Shown here: piece after piece, positions 1 to 8,510 of the stretch
Layout of the letters: the number at the start of each line of letters is the position of its first letter
Numbering within the stretch: position 1 is the first letter of the stretch
NCBI RefSeq assembly: GCF_004342265.1
Contig: NZ_SMCS01000006.1
Coordinates: 186,001 to 250,000, forward strand
Direction: 5' to 3'
Source of the DNA: Luteibacter rhizovicinus
Lineage (GTDB): Bacteria > Pseudomonadota > Gammaproteobacteria > Xanthomonadales > Rhodanobacteraceae
DNA: 64,000 bases
Notes under the pieces: model-generated
Databases searched by the model: none
What the model saw: the letters and a program-made list of their open reading frames with translations, nothing else
What the model was told of the DNA's origin: nothing
Program-made: the position numbers and the translations under genes

Positions 1-22
1 CGCCATTACGAGCGTCGTTCAT
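1..22 (-). CDS. possible 5' end of a gene leaving the window
   Basis: An ATG at 22 on the minus strand opens a frame reading MNDARNG before the window ends. A good Shine-Dalgarno-like GGAGGGG lies seven bases upstream (complement of 30-37). With only seven codons visible no function can be given, and chance is a real alternative. If it is real, it is transcribed divergently from the Fur-controlled operon at 146. Confidence 0.3.
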
Positions 23-79
23 GGCCGGCCCCCCTCCGACGTTGTGACGCGGAGTATAGAGCCGCGTGGTTGCTTCGGT

Positions 80-108
80 TTGACCCCTGAGTTCTAAATG
101 ATAATAAT
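80..108 (+). promoter_or_regulatory. sigma70 promoter of the iron operon
   Basis: TTGACC (80-85) and AATAAT (103-108) are separated by exactly 17 bases, five of six matches to consensus in each box. The predicted start is near 115, about 30 bases ahead of the ATG at 146. The -10 box lies inside the Fur palindrome. Confidence 0.6.
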
Positions 109-113
109 TATCA
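99..113. promoter_or_regulatory. Fur box (7-1-7 palindrome)
   Basis: TGATAATAATTATCA is a perfect 7-1-7 inverted repeat matching the core Fur-binding consensus. It overlaps the -10 box of the promoter at 80-108, so Fur-Fe2+ bound here would block RNA polymerase. The three genes that follow belong to families linked to iron uptake, which agrees with iron repression. Confidence 0.85.
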
Positions 114-145
114 ATTAGGAAACTACTCTTCGACCTCGGGCGCTT

Positions 146-421
146 ATGACCCTCCTCGCGTGCGCCATGGCCTTCGTCGCCGTGACCCTTGTCTATCTGA
201 CTCTTCCGAGCCAGCGGCTGCTGAAGCGCGGCCTTGGCCGGGGCATGCGGCTGGTCGGCGTGGCGCTGTCCATCGGAGCCGTTGCCTTGTGGGCGTCGGT
301 CGAGCGCGGCCTGCCGGGCTTCTTCGCGACGCTGACCGCCGCGATGCTCGGCGCTATCGCATTGCCATATCTGGCGTGGTGGCTGCGTCCCGGCGCCGCA
401 CGCCAACGGGAGCGCACCTGA
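146..421 (+). CDS. DUF3325-like small membrane protein of an iron-uptake operon
   Basis: This 91-residue protein has about three hydrophobic segments (residues 1-19, 35-51 and 56-80), separated by a basic loop near 24-33, so it is an inner-membrane protein. Size, topology and position beside a second small membrane protein and a PepSY protein fit the DUF3325 family found next to siderophore-receptor genes; the exact role of that family is unknown. It is the first gene after the Fur box, its ATG has only a weak Shine-Dalgarno, and its TGA overlaps the next ATG by one base. The family call rests on pattern and context. Confidence 0.6.
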   Translation: MTLLACAMAFVAVTLVYLTLPSQRLLKRGLGRGMRLVGVALSIGAVALWASVERGLPGFFATLTAAMLGAIALPYLAWWLRPGAARQRERT

Positions 422-684
422 TGATCGCCCGCTGCTTCGCCGGCATTTTGTTAGGGCTACCGCTATCCATCGCGCTGATTGCCTGCGCGATCTGGGCATG
501 GCCCGGGTCCAGCGAATCGGTGGTCATGCCTTTCCTGATCCTGTTTTTTCCCCTGTGGATCGGCGTGATGGCAGCCTCCTTCCTGTTCCGCAGCGGCGCG
601 CGCGCCTGGGCGTGGCTGGCTGTTGCCGATGTCGGCGCGTTCGCCCTGCTGTGGGCGCTTAAACACACCATGCCCGGTCTCTAG
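421..684 (+). CDS. DUF3649-like small membrane protein of an iron-uptake operon
   Basis: This 87-residue protein has three hydrophobic helices (about 5-27, 36-56 and 63-81). It resembles the DUF3649 group described as iron-transporter-associated. I chose the ATG at 421 because it overlaps the previous TGA by one base, which implies translational coupling. The stop at 684 touches the start of the PepSY gene at 685, so the three genes form one tight operon. The frame stays open upstream to 160, but that part lies over the first gene and is not needed. Confidence 0.6.
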   Translation: MIARCFAGILLGLPLSIALIACAIWAWPGSSESVVMPFLILFFPLWIGVMAASFLFRSGARAWAWLAVADVGAFALLWALKHTMPGL

Positions 685-2277
685 ATGAAACCCGCCACGC
701 TCCGTATGTTCACCGCCGTCCACACCTGGACCGGCCTGCTTGCCGGCTTCGCCCTGTTTATCGCGTTCTACGCCGGCGCACTCGCGGTATTCCACGACGA
801 AATCGACACCTGGGCCGTGCCGAAAACGGCTGCGGTCGAAACGGACACCATGGACCGGGCGCAGCGCATGCTGGCCGATATCGTGGCCAGCCATCCGGCG
901 GCGAAGGAACAGATCGGCGTGACCTACCCCGCCAATCATCCGTCGCACGAGGTCGCCGCCTACTGGTTCGACAAGGACGGCTGGAAGACGCAGACGCTTG
1001 CCGATAGTGGAGCGCGCGACTCGGAAGATCACGAACACGGCCTGGCCGACTTCGTCTACGAACTGCATTACACGTTGGGCGTTCCCGTCGCCGGCATTTA
1101 CCTGATGGGCGTCGTCAGCATCATCTACGGCCTGGCGCTCCTGACCGGTCTTCTGATCCATCTGCCCCATCTCGTGCGCGATCTGGCGGCGCTGCGGCCG
1201 GGGCATAACCTGAAGCGGCTCTGGCAGGATGCCCACAACGTCATCGGCATACTCAGCCTGCCGTTCCACATCGTCTTCGCCGTGACGGGCGCGTTGCTAT
1301 GCCTTTCGCTGGTGACGATGATGGCTTTCGACTACGCCGCGTTCGACGGCAAACTGGTACCCGCTTCGGAACGCATGACCAGCGCGATGCCCGCGACGCA
1401 CGCCACGGGCCGCGAGGCCACGATGCTGTCGCCGCGGGATCTGGGTGGACGTGCGCGCCGTGCTGCCTTGGCAGCGGGCGCGGCCGACTTCGAGCCCGAC
1501 TACATGCGCTACATGCACTATGGCGATGCGGGCGCGGCCGCGGAGGTCCGCGGCACATCGACGAAGACGCTCGGCGAGTACGGCATGGTGTCGCTGGACG
1601 CGGTCGACGGACATGTACTTGCCGTGCAGGTAGCGGGCGCGCGCGATGCAAATCATGCGACGTATTCCGCGATCTTCGGGCTGCATTTCGGCAGCTTCGG
1701 CAACCTGTCGGTGCGCTGGCTTTATTTCGTGCTGGGCCTGGCCGGCGCCTTCCTTTTCTATTCGGGCAACCTGCTCTATATCGAGACGCGCCGGAAACGG
1801 CGGCAGGCCGATCAGCCGCTGAAAGTGCGGGCCATGGCCACGGCGACCGTCGGTGTCTGCATCGGTTCGTGCCTGGCGATTTCCGCCACGTTCGTCGCCA
1901 ACGTGCTGGCCCCCGTTTTCGGCGGACGCCCCGAAGCTATCGTCCAGCCGGTCTGCTTCGGCGTATTCGCACTGGCCGTGGCGTGGACCTTATGGCGTCG
2001 TCCCGCCCGCGCGGCGGTCGACCTGCTCTGGGCCACGGCAATCGCCAGCCTGTCCATTGCCCTGCTCGATATGGCGATCAACGGCGAACGCCTCGCGCGA
2101 TCGCTTTCGGAAGGTCGCTGGGCGGTGGCGGGTGTCGATGCGGTGGCCATCGCCATGGGCGTCGGCTTCGGCTGGCTTGCCGTCGCTACCCGCCGACGCG
2201 TCGTCGAGGGTGATCAGAACAGTGTCTGGGCAGGCCATCGACGGGCCGGACCGACGCTCGCTCGGGACGTTGCCTGA
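685..2277 (+). CDS. PepSY-associated TM helix (PiuB-like) membrane protein
   Basis: The 530-residue protein starts with a membrane segment of the form RMFTAVHTWTGLLAGFALF, typical of the PepSY_TM family (PiuB and related iron-regulated proteins). Further membrane helices appear near residues 135-160, 185-215 and 340-365, with a cluster in the C-terminal third, and soluble periplasmic regions lie between them. Family members are proposed to act as inner-membrane reductases or siderophore-processing components, but the reaction is not settled. It directly abuts the preceding gene and shares the Fur-controlled promoter. The C-terminal helices beyond about residue 380 form an extra membrane module seen in some members only. 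Confidence 0.8.
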   Translation: MKPATLRMFTAVHTWTGLLAGFALFIAFYAGALAVFHDEIDTWAVPKTAAVETDTMDRAQRMLADIVASHPAAKEQIGVTYPANHPSHEVAAYWFDKDGWKTQTLADSGARDSEDHEHGLADFVYELHYTLGVPVAGIYLMGVVSIIYGLALLTGLLIHLPHLVRDLAALRPGHNLKRLWQDAHNVIGILSLPFHIVFAVTGALLCLSLVTMMAFDYAAFDGKLVPASERMTSAMPATHATGREATMLSPRDLGGRARRAALAAGAADFEPDYMRYMHYGDAGAAAEVRGTSTKTLGEYGMVSLDAVDGHVLAVQVAGARDANHATYSAIFGLHFGSFGNLSVRWLYFVLGLAGAFLFYSGNLLYIETRRKRRQADQPLKVRAMATATVGVCIGSCLAISATFVANVLAPVFGGRPEAIVQPVCFGVFALAVAWTLWRRPARAAVDLLWATAIASLSIALLDMAINGERLARSLSEGRWAVAGVDAVAIAMGVGFGWLAVATRRRVVEGDQNSVWAGHRRAGPTLARDVA

Positions 2278-2430
2278 CACGACAGTCTTTCAGATGGTCG
2301 AGATTCGCAAGGTTCCGCATGCTGCGTCGCCGCATTTGGGAATCGCGTCGCAAGCTCTTGAGCTGACATGAATTCTTAACTATTCCGACACATTTCCCGC
2401 GACCCCCGGGCCAATCCTCCCGCAGTGCAG

Positions 2431-2440
2431 CAAGCGCTTG
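2431..2440. promoter_or_regulatory. short LacI-type palindrome upstream of the regulator gene
   Basis: CAAGCGCTTG is a perfect 10-bp palindrome with the central CG of LacI/GalR-family operators. It lies 100 bases before the LacI-type gene start and 25 bases before the better operator candidate at 2465. It could be a second weak operator, but a 10-bp palindrome can occur by chance. Confidence 0.3.
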
Positions 2441-2464
2441 ATTTAATAGGCTTTACAAGTTCAC

Positions 2465-2480
2465 ATGAAAACGTTTACGT
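2465..2480. promoter_or_regulatory. predicted LacI-family operator (autoregulatory)
   Basis: ATGAAAACGTTTACGT matches the perfect operator at 6917-6932 in 14 of 16 positions and keeps the central AAACGTTT core. It covers an in-frame ATG at 2465, which is one reason to place translation initiation downstream at 2531. Binding here would give autoregulation of the LacI gene. Confidence 0.6.
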
Positions 2481-2530
2481 TCCGCGCCGACAGCCCATCA
2501 AGGGGCAGGGGCAAGGGTAGGCGAGACACT

Positions 2531-3553
2531 GTGAGCGTCACCATCAAAGACGTCGCAAAAATGGCCAACGTATCGGTGGCCTCGGTTTCGCGTGCCCTGA
2601 ATGGCCACGGCGGCGTGACTCCGGAGACGCAGAAGCGCATCCGCGAAGTCGCAGCACGCCTGCGTTACGTACCCCATAGCGCCGCCCGCAGTCTGATCAC
2701 CCGGCGGACGCAGACGATCGGCGCGCTGCTGCCCGACCTGCATGGCGCCTTCTTCTCCGAACTGATTCGCGGCATCGACATCGCCGCCCGCGCACGCGGC
2801 CTGTACCTGCTGGTCTCCAGCTCGCACGGCGATGCGGCCGAAGCGGCTGTCGCCCTGCGCGCCATGCAGGGACGTGTCGACGGTCTGCTGGTGATGTCGC
2901 CGCATGCCGACCAGGTGTTCCTCGACGACAACCTTCCGGTCCTGCTGCCCACGGTGCTGATGAACAGCCACGTGACGTCGGACCGTCATGCCGTACTGGA
3001 TGTCGACGACTACGGCGGCGCGCGGACGATGGTCGAGCACTTGCTCGCTAGTGGCCGTCAGCGCATCGCGTTCATCGCCGGCCCCGAGGTCAATCACGAC
3101 GTACAGGAACGCGCTCGCGGCTATCGCGACGCGCTGGAAGTTGCGGGCAAGGCCGACACGGCCTGCATTCTGCCCGGCGACTTCACCGAGGAATCCGGCT
3201 ACCGCGCCGGCAAGCAGGTGCTGGAGATGTCGCCCCGTCCGGACGCGATTTTCGCAGCCAACGACATGATGGCCATCGGCTGCCTGTCCGCGCTGGAAGA
3301 AGCCGGCGTGTTTGTCCCCGAAGACATCGGCGTCGCCGGTTTCGACGACATCCCCATGGCTCGTTACGTCTCGCCGCCGTTGACCACGGTGCGCGTGCGG
3401 ATCGCCGAACTCGGCGCCGCGGCGCTCGAACGCCTGGTCGGAATTATCGAAGCACCCGACGACGCACCGCCCCTACCCCGAGAGACCGTGAGCACCGAGC
3501 TGGTGATCCGGGCCTCCTGCGGCGGCGGCGAAACCGTACCCCGACGACTCTGA
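2531..3553 (+). CDS. LacI-family transcriptional regulator of the carbohydrate locus
   Basis: From the GTG at 2531 the protein has 340 residues, the usual family length, and begins SVTIKDVAKMANVSVASVSR, the classic LacI helix-turn-helix. It continues with a hinge (about 47-60) and a periplasmic-binding-protein-like effector domain (about 62-325) including the FDDIPMARYVSPPLTTV signature. An in-frame ATG at 2465 would add 22 basic residues, but it lies within a predicted operator and the family normally begins right at the HTH. The gene heads the TonB-receptor/ABC locus, and matching palindromes lie at 2465 and 6917, so a local regulator responding to an imported sugar is the natural inference. 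The effector is unknown. Confidence 0.88.
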   Translation: MSVTIKDVAKMANVSVASVSRALNGHGGVTPETQKRIREVAARLRYVPHSAARSLITRRTQTIGALLPDLHGAFFSELIRGIDIAARARGLYLLVSSSHGDAAEAAVALRAMQGRVDGLLVMSPHADQVFLDDNLPVLLPTVLMNSHVTSDRHAVLDVDDYGGARTMVEHLLASGRQRIAFIAGPEVNHDVQERARGYRDALEVAGKADTACILPGDFTEESGYRAGKQVLEMSPRPDAIFAANDMMAIGCLSALEEAGVFVPEDIGVAGFDDIPMARYVSPPLTTVRVRIAELGAAALERLVGIIEAPDDAPPLPRETVSTELVIRASCGGGETVPRRL

Positions 3554-3584
3554 TTCGCATGGCCGGGCATAACTTCGCCTCGCC

Positions 3585-3600
3585 ATGGAAACGATTACAC
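3585..3600. promoter_or_regulatory. degenerate LacI-type operator before the TonB receptor
   Basis: ATGGAAACGATTACAC agrees with the perfect palindrome at 6917 in 11 of 16 positions and keeps GAAACG and TTAC. It is about 200 bases ahead of the receptor start, in the gap between regulator and receptor. The match is suggestive only. Confidence 0.3.
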
Positions 3601-3789
3601 AGGACGGCTTCAACACCAAGGACGCGCGACATCCGCTGACCCGGGCACGCGGGAAGGCATGAGACACGGACAACAAGCTCCAGACAAAGGGTGGCTGCGA
3701 CCGCCCGAAACGACACAACGACGTCGGTATCCGTGCTCATGGCCAGTCGCGTCGAAACACTTAATTCAGCACCTTTTGGGAGGGGAATC

Positions 3790-6700
3790 ATGAGAGCCTC
3801 GATGCAGATCAAGAAGAAGTTACTCGCCAGCGTCATCACCGCCAGCGTTGCCGCCGCTGCGGTCTCGCCGATGAGCGCTTATGCCCAGTCGGCCGATGCC
3901 AGCCTGCGCGGCAAGGCCACGCCTGCCGCTACCGTCACCGCCAAGAACATCGCCACGGGCACCACCCGTCGGACGACGGTCGGTGCGGACGGTAGCTACG
4001 GCCTCATCGGCCTGCCCCCCGGCACCTACAAGGTCGACGCCGGCCCGGGTACCGAGAAGACGGTGACGCTGACCGTGGCTTCGAACGCCACACTGAACCT
4101 CTCCGCCGAAGCGGCTGCCGCCGCTACCACCACGGCTAATGCGGCCAACGCCGCGTCGCTCGAAGGTCTGACCGTCCAGGCGACAACGCTGACGGAAGTG
4201 AAGACGCCGGAAGTCGGTCAGACGATTTCGCTGCACCAGATCAGCACCATCCCGCAGGTATCGCGCAACTTCCTCGAATTCGCCGATACCGTTCCGGGCA
4301 TGGTCTTCAGCGTCGACGCGCAGGGTCATACCTCGCTGCGCGGCGGTGCCCAGAACAACAGCTCGACCAACGTCTACATCGACGGCGTGGGCCAGAAGAG
4401 CTACGTGAAGGAAGGCGGTATCTCGGGCCAGAACGCCAGCCAGGGCAACCCGTTCCCGCAGCTCGCCATCGGCGAGTACAAGGTCATCACCTCGAACTAC
4501 AAAGCCGAATACGACCAGGTGTCGAGTGCGGCCGTGACCGCCGAAACGAAGTCCGGCACGAACGAGTTCCACGGTGAGGTGTTCGGCACCTACACCAACG
4601 ATGCCTTCCGCAACCGCACGGCGGCCGAAGAATATACCGGCAAGAAGTCGACGTCGGACTCGAAGGAATACGGCTTTGCAGTCGGCGGTCCGATCATCAA
4701 GGACAAGATGCATTTCTTCATCGCGTATGAAGAAAAGAAATTCAATTCACCGATCTCCGTCGTCCCCGGCACCGTCAACTACTCCAACGTCCAGTCCCTG
4801 CTGCCGGCTTCCGCGCAGGCGGAACTCGGGCCGACGAACCTGCCGTTCAACGAGAAGTTGTACTTCGGCAAGATCGACTGGGAACTGACCGACCGCGACC
4901 GCATCGAAATCAGCACGCAGGTTCGCCGCGAAACGCAGCTGGACGGCGTGGGCTCGGGTCCGATCGCCGGCTCCGCGGGCTTCAACAACGTCAATCACGA
5001 TACACGCGCCACCTTCAAGTGGCAGCACAGCGGCGAAAGCTGGTTCAACGAGTTGATGTTCACGTACGAAAACGCGTTCGTGAACCCGACACCAGTGAAC
5101 GATGCCATCGGTTCGAGCTACACGTTCAAGCCGCAGCAGGATGCACTGATCCTGCAGACCGGTTCGGCCTCGCCGCTGGCCACGCAGAAGAAGAGCCAGG
5201 AAGGTCCGTCGATCCAGGACACCTTCACGTTCAACGATCTGCAGTGGAAGGGCGACCACGTCGTCAAGTTCGGCTATAAGTTCAAGTCGGTCGAGCTGAA
5301 GGCTCAGGATGCCGCCGCGAACAATCCGCAGTTCTACTACGACGTCGATCCCGTTAACGGCACGGCCGCTACTCCCTGGAAAGCGTTCTTCGCGACGCCG
5401 ATCCCGGGCCTTTCGGCTGTCTCGCAGACGACGTCGCGCCAGTACGGCATCTTCGCGCAGGACGACTGGGCGGTTAACGATCACCTGACCCTGAACCTCG
5501 GCGTGCGCTGGGACTACGAAGTCACGCCGTCGTACACCAACTTCGTGACGCCGCAGAACGTGATCGACGCGCTGAACTCGCAGGACACGAACAAGGGTGC
5601 GCCGGTAGGCCAGACGTACGCACAGTCGCTCGCACTCAGCGGTCTCAACATCAACGACTACATCAGCACGGGCAAGAACCGTAAGGCGTACAAGGGCGAA
5701 TGGCAGCCGCGTCTCGGCTTCTCGTACGACCTGTTCGCCGATGAAGCCCATGTGTTCCATGGCGGTGCCGGTCGTGCCTACGACCGCAACCTGTACGACT
5801 ACCTGCAGCTCGAGCAGACCAAGTCGTCGCTGCCGCAGACCACGCTGTACTTCAATGGCGCTCCGGGCGGCCGCACCTGCGACCTCGCCGCATCCAACTG
5901 CGTGCAGTGGGATCCGCGCTTCCTGCAAGGTCAGGCGGCTCTTGCCGGTGCCGTTGGCGCGACCAACGCGGGTCAGGAAGTCGACATGCTCAACAACAAG
6001 CTGAAGGCTCCGTACTCGGACCAGTTCAGCTTCGGCATGTCCAACCGCATCGGTGAATGGCAGACCGACGCGACCGTCACCCGCGTACTGACGCACGACG
6101 GCTTCGTGTTCACGCTGGGCAATCGTTACCCGACCCCTGGCTTTTTCCAGGACAAGAGCCAGCCGTGGGGCAACCCGATCCCGGGCTTGGGCGGTCTGAT
6201 CATCGGTAACAACGGCATCGCTACCCGTACCACACAGGTTCTGTTGTCCGCACAGAAGCCGTATACGGTGGAATCGGGCTGGAGCGCGACCTTCGCGTAC
6301 ACCTTCACGCATGCCAAGCAGAACCGCGCCATCTCCGAGCACTATGCGTTCGACGAGGCGTCCATCAGCGACTATCCGTTCATCACGTCGGATGCCGCCG
6401 CGAAGCATCGCTTCGTTGCAACCGGTGCGCTCGATCTGCCCTGGGGCATCACGGGCTCCATCAAGATGACGCTGGCCACCCCGCTGCCGAAGAACGACAT
6501 CGCCTGCTACGACGCCGTGTTCTCCAATGGCAGCGGTTGCCGCCCGGTCTCGGCCATTCCGCGTGGCTCGAAGTTCCTGGTCGGTGGCGACATCTGGGGC
6601 TACCGCGATATCGATCTTCAGCTGACCAAGGACTTCGTGATCAACGCAGACACGAAGGTCTATGCACGCTTCGATATCCTCAACGTCTTCAACTGGAAGA

Positions 6701-6831
6701 ACTACAACGACTACCTGACGAACTGGGGCTCCAATGGCGTGTTCAACGCCAACGGCGCGCAGTACAACCCGAACGGCAACATCACGTTCGTGCCGCGTAC
6801 GGCCCGCTTCACGGTCGGCCTGAAGTTCTGA
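3790..6831 (+). CDS. TonB-dependent outer-membrane receptor (Oar/carboxypeptidase-regulatory type)
   Basis: The protein has 1013 residues from the ATG at 3790, which has a strong GGGAGGGG Shine-Dalgarno; an in-frame start at 3691 is less likely. A signal peptide (about 1-32, ending AYA-Q) is followed by a carboxypeptidase-regulatory-like beta domain (about 36-115), an alanine-rich linker, a plug domain with the YIDGVGQ-type motif, and a long beta-barrel ending in Phe, as outer-membrane barrels do. Such receptors in Xanthomonadales import carbohydrates or other large substrates using TonB energy. Its place between a LacI regulator and a glycosidase/ABC operon suggests a glucan or oligosaccharide substrate. 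It is followed by two hairpins. Confidence 0.9.
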   Translation: MRASMQIKKKLLASVITASVAAAAVSPMSAYAQSADASLRGKATPAATVTAKNIATGTTRRTTVGADGSYGLIGLPPGTYKVDAGPGTEKTVTLTVASNATLNLSAEAAAAATTTANAANAASLEGLTVQATTLTEVKTPEVGQTISLHQISTIPQVSRNFLEFADTVPGMVFSVDAQGHTSLRGGAQNNSSTNVYIDGVGQKSYVKEGGISGQNASQGNPFPQLAIGEYKVITSNYKAEYDQVSSAAVTAETKSGTNEFHGEVFGTYTNDAFRNRTAAEEYTGKKSTSDSKEYGFAVGGPIIKDKMHFFIAYEEKKFNSPISVVPGTVNYSNVQSLLPASAQAELGPTNLPFNEKLYFGKIDWELTDRDRIEISTQVRRETQLDGVGSGPIAGSAGFNNVNHDTRATFKWQHSGESWFNELMFTYENAFVNPTPVNDAIGSSYTFKPQQDALILQTGSASPLATQKKSQEGPSIQDTFTFNDLQWKGDHVVKFGYKFKSVELKAQDAAANNPQFYYDVDPVNGTAATPWKAFFATPIPGLSAVSQTTSRQYGIFAQDDWAVNDHLTLNLGVRWDYEVTPSYTNFVTPQNVIDALNSQDTNKGAPVGQTYAQSLALSGLNINDYISTGKNRKAYKGEWQPRLGFSYDLFADEAHVFHGGAGRAYDRNLYDYLQLEQTKSSLPQTTLYFNGAPGGRTCDLAASNCVQWDPRFLQGQAALAGAVGATNAGQEVDMLNNKLKAPYSDQFSFGMSNRIGEWQTDATVTRVLTHDGFVFTLGNRYPTPGFFQDKSQPWGNPIPGLGGLIIGNNGIATRTTQVLLSAQKPYTVESGWSATFAYTFTHAKQNRAISEHYAFDEASISDYPFITSDAAAKHRFVATGALDLPWGITGSIKMTLATPLPKNDIACYDAVFSNGSGCRPVSAIPRGSKFLVGGDIWGYRDIDLQLTKDFVINADTKVYARFDILNVFNWKNYNDYLTNWGSNGVFNANGAQYNPNGNITFVPRTARFTVGLKF

Positions 6832-6836
6832 CGAAC

Positions 6837-6871
6837 TGTGCGACGGGTTCCGGCACGGAACCCGTCGCACA
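6837..6871 (+). terminator. strong 15-bp hairpin after the TonB receptor
   Basis: TGTGCGACGGGTTCC and its exact reverse complement (6857-6871) flank a five-base loop, five bases after the receptor stop codon. There is no U-tract directly after it, so it is better read as a 3'-end stabilising or attenuating hairpin, backed by the second hairpin at 6885. Confidence 0.65.
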
Positions 6872-6884
6872 TCGTTATGGTATC

Positions 6885-6907
6885 GGGGCCCTTGGGCCCC
6901 TTTATTT
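6885..6907 (+). terminator. Rho-independent terminator or attenuator
   Basis: GGGGCCC-TT-GGGCCCC forms a short, very GC-rich stem followed by TTTATTT. Together with the hairpin at 6837 it should end most receptor transcripts and allow separate control of the downstream enzyme operon. Confidence 0.7.
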
Positions 6908-6916
6908 GCCCTGACG

Positions 6917-6932
6917 ACGTAAACGTTTACGT
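6917..6932. promoter_or_regulatory. perfect LacI-family operator before the glycosidase/ABC operon
   Basis: ACGTAAACGTTTACGT is a perfect 16-bp palindrome with the central CG typical of LacI/GalR operators. It lies just after the terminator at 6885 and about 100 bases before the gene at 7029. The near-identical site at 2465, at the regulator's own gene, supports local control by that regulator. An adjacent TGCATGCC...GGCATGCA inverted repeat (6932-6953) may be unrelated. Confidence 0.75.
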
Positions 6933-7028
6933 GCATGCCACGGCCGGCATGCATACTCTCCCACCTGGAGGCTCCACCGCCGGTTCCGCCCTTAGGAATC
7001 CGCCCCGTACCGTTTAAGGATCCACGTC

Positions 7029-8510
7029 ATGCAAGTGAACAAGATCAAGCGTCTTTCCCTCGCCCTCGGCGCGCTGCTAGCATGCGCCGCTCCGTTCGCG
7101 GCGACCGCCAAGGCACCGGTGAAGAAAGAGAAAGAAGTCGCAACGGCATCGGCACTGAAACAGGTGCATGCCGTTCCACCGATGATCGCCGATCTTGAGA
7201 AGCGGACGTTCCAGTGGTTCTGGGACAGCGCCAATCCGTCCAACGGACTTATTCCCGATCACTATCCGACCGACTCCTTCGCGTCGATCGCGTCGGTGGG
7301 TTTCGGGCTGACCGCTTATGGCGTCGGCGTCGAACGCGGATACGTGACCCGTCAGCAGGCCATCGAACGCACGCTGACGACGCTGCGCTTCTTCAACAAC
7401 TCGGCACAAAACGATTCGGAAGACGGTGCGACCGGCTTCCACGGTTTCTACTACCACTTCCTCGACATGCAGTCCGGCAAGCGCTTTGCGCGCTGGGTCG
7501 AAGTGTCGACGGTCGATACCACGCTGCTGCTCGGCGGCGTGCTGTTCGCGCAGAGCTATTACGATCGCGATACGCCCGAAGAGAAAGAAATCCGCCAGCT
7601 CGCCGACGACATCTACCGCCGCGTCGAGTGGACCTGGGCGCAGCAGCGCAAGCCGCTGATCAGCATGGGCTGGACGCCGGGCGGCAAGTTCATTCCGCAC
7701 GACTGGAAAGGTTACGACGAAGGTATGCTCGTCTACATCCTCGCATTGGGTTCGCCGACCCATCCGATCGGCGACGATGCATGGAGCGCGTGGTCGGCGA
7801 CGTACAACAAGACCTGGGGCGAGTTCTACGGCCAGACGCATCTCGGCTTCGCACCGATGTTCGGTCACCAGTACAGCCACACCTGGGTCGATTTCCGCGG
7901 CATCCGCGATGCCTGGAGCCGCGATCACAACCTCGACTACTTCGAGAACAGCCGCCGCGCCACGTATTCGCAGCAGGCGTATGCCGTCGCCAATCCGGGC
8001 AAGTGGACGGGATACGGCAAGAACGTCTGGGGTCTCACGGCCAGCAACGGCCCCGGTGGCCTGATCGTCAAGAACGGCGACACCGAGCGCACGTTCCACG
8101 GCTATACCGCGCGCGGTGCCGGCATCGACTACATCTCCGACGACGGCACCATCGTGCCGACGGCGGCGGGCGGATCGATCGCGTTCGCGCCGGAGATCGT
8201 CATTCCCGCGCTTGAAGAAATGAAGCAGAAGTACGGCCAGTACGCCTATACGAAGTACGGCTTCGTCGATGCATTCAACCTCAGTTTCCACACGCAGACC
8301 GATATCCGTACGGGTCGTCTCGTACCGGACGTGGGCTGGTTCGATACCGTGCACCTGGGCATCGACCAGGGTCCGATCGTGCTGATGATCGAAAACCATC
8401 GCAGCGATTTCGTCTGGAACGTGATGAAGAAGAACCCGTATATCCGCAAGGGTCTCGAGCGGGCGGGCTTCACTGGCGGCTGGCTCGAGCAGGGCGCCAA
8501 AGCCGAATGA
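7029..8510 (+). CDS. secreted glucoamylase-like (PF10091/GH144-type) glycoside hydrolase, probable beta-1,2-glucanase
   Basis: This 493-residue protein has a signal peptide (MQVNKIKRLSLALGALL..., cleavage near residue 27) and then an alpha/alpha-barrel type domain carrying patterns of the PF10091 family: RTFQWFWD, GFHGFYYHFLDMQSGKR, GYDEGMLVYILALGSPTHP and GQTHLGFAPMFGHQYSH. GH144 endo-beta-1,2-glucanases belong to this family, so cleavage of beta-1,2-glucan in the periplasm or outside is the best guess; the substrate is inferred, not shown. It is the first gene of an operon with a solute-binding protein and two ABC permeases, and its TGA overlaps the next ATG by four bases. An operator-like palindrome precedes it. 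Confidence 0.78.
   Translation: MQVNKIKRLSLALGALLACAAPFAATAKAPVKKEKEVATASALKQVHAVPPMIADLEKRTFQWFWDSANPSNGLIPDHYPTDSFASIASVGFGLTAYGVGVERGYVTRQQAIERTLTTLRFFNNSAQNDSEDGATGFHGFYYHFLDMQSGKRFARWVEVSTVDTTLLLGGVLFAQSYYDRDTPEEKEIRQLADDIYRRVEWTWAQQRKPLISMGWTPGGKFIPHDWKGYDEGMLVYILALGSPTHPIGDDAWSAWSATYNKTWGEFYGQTHLGFAPMFGHQYSHTWVDFRGIRDAWSRDHNLDYFENSRRATYSQQAYAVANPGKWTGYGKNVWGLTASNGPGGLIVKNGDTERTFHGYTARGAGIDYISDDGTIVPTAAGGSIAFAPEIVIPALEEMKQKYGQYAYTKYGFVDAFNLSFHTQTDIRTGRLVPDVGWFDTVHLGIDQGPIVLMIENHRSDFVWNVMKKNPYIRKGLERAGFTGGWLEQGAKAE

Noticed and set aside
2465-2530. ATG 2465 as the start of the LacI regulator
   Set aside because: It lies in a predicted operator and adds a non-family basic tail; GTG 2531 fits the HTH start. 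Kept as an alternative only.
4747-6954. 735-codon open frame on the minus strand opposite the TonB receptor
   Set aside because: Arg/Val-rich shadow typical of high-GC coding antisense, no domain, no Shine-Dalgarno; the plus strand encodes a clear receptor.
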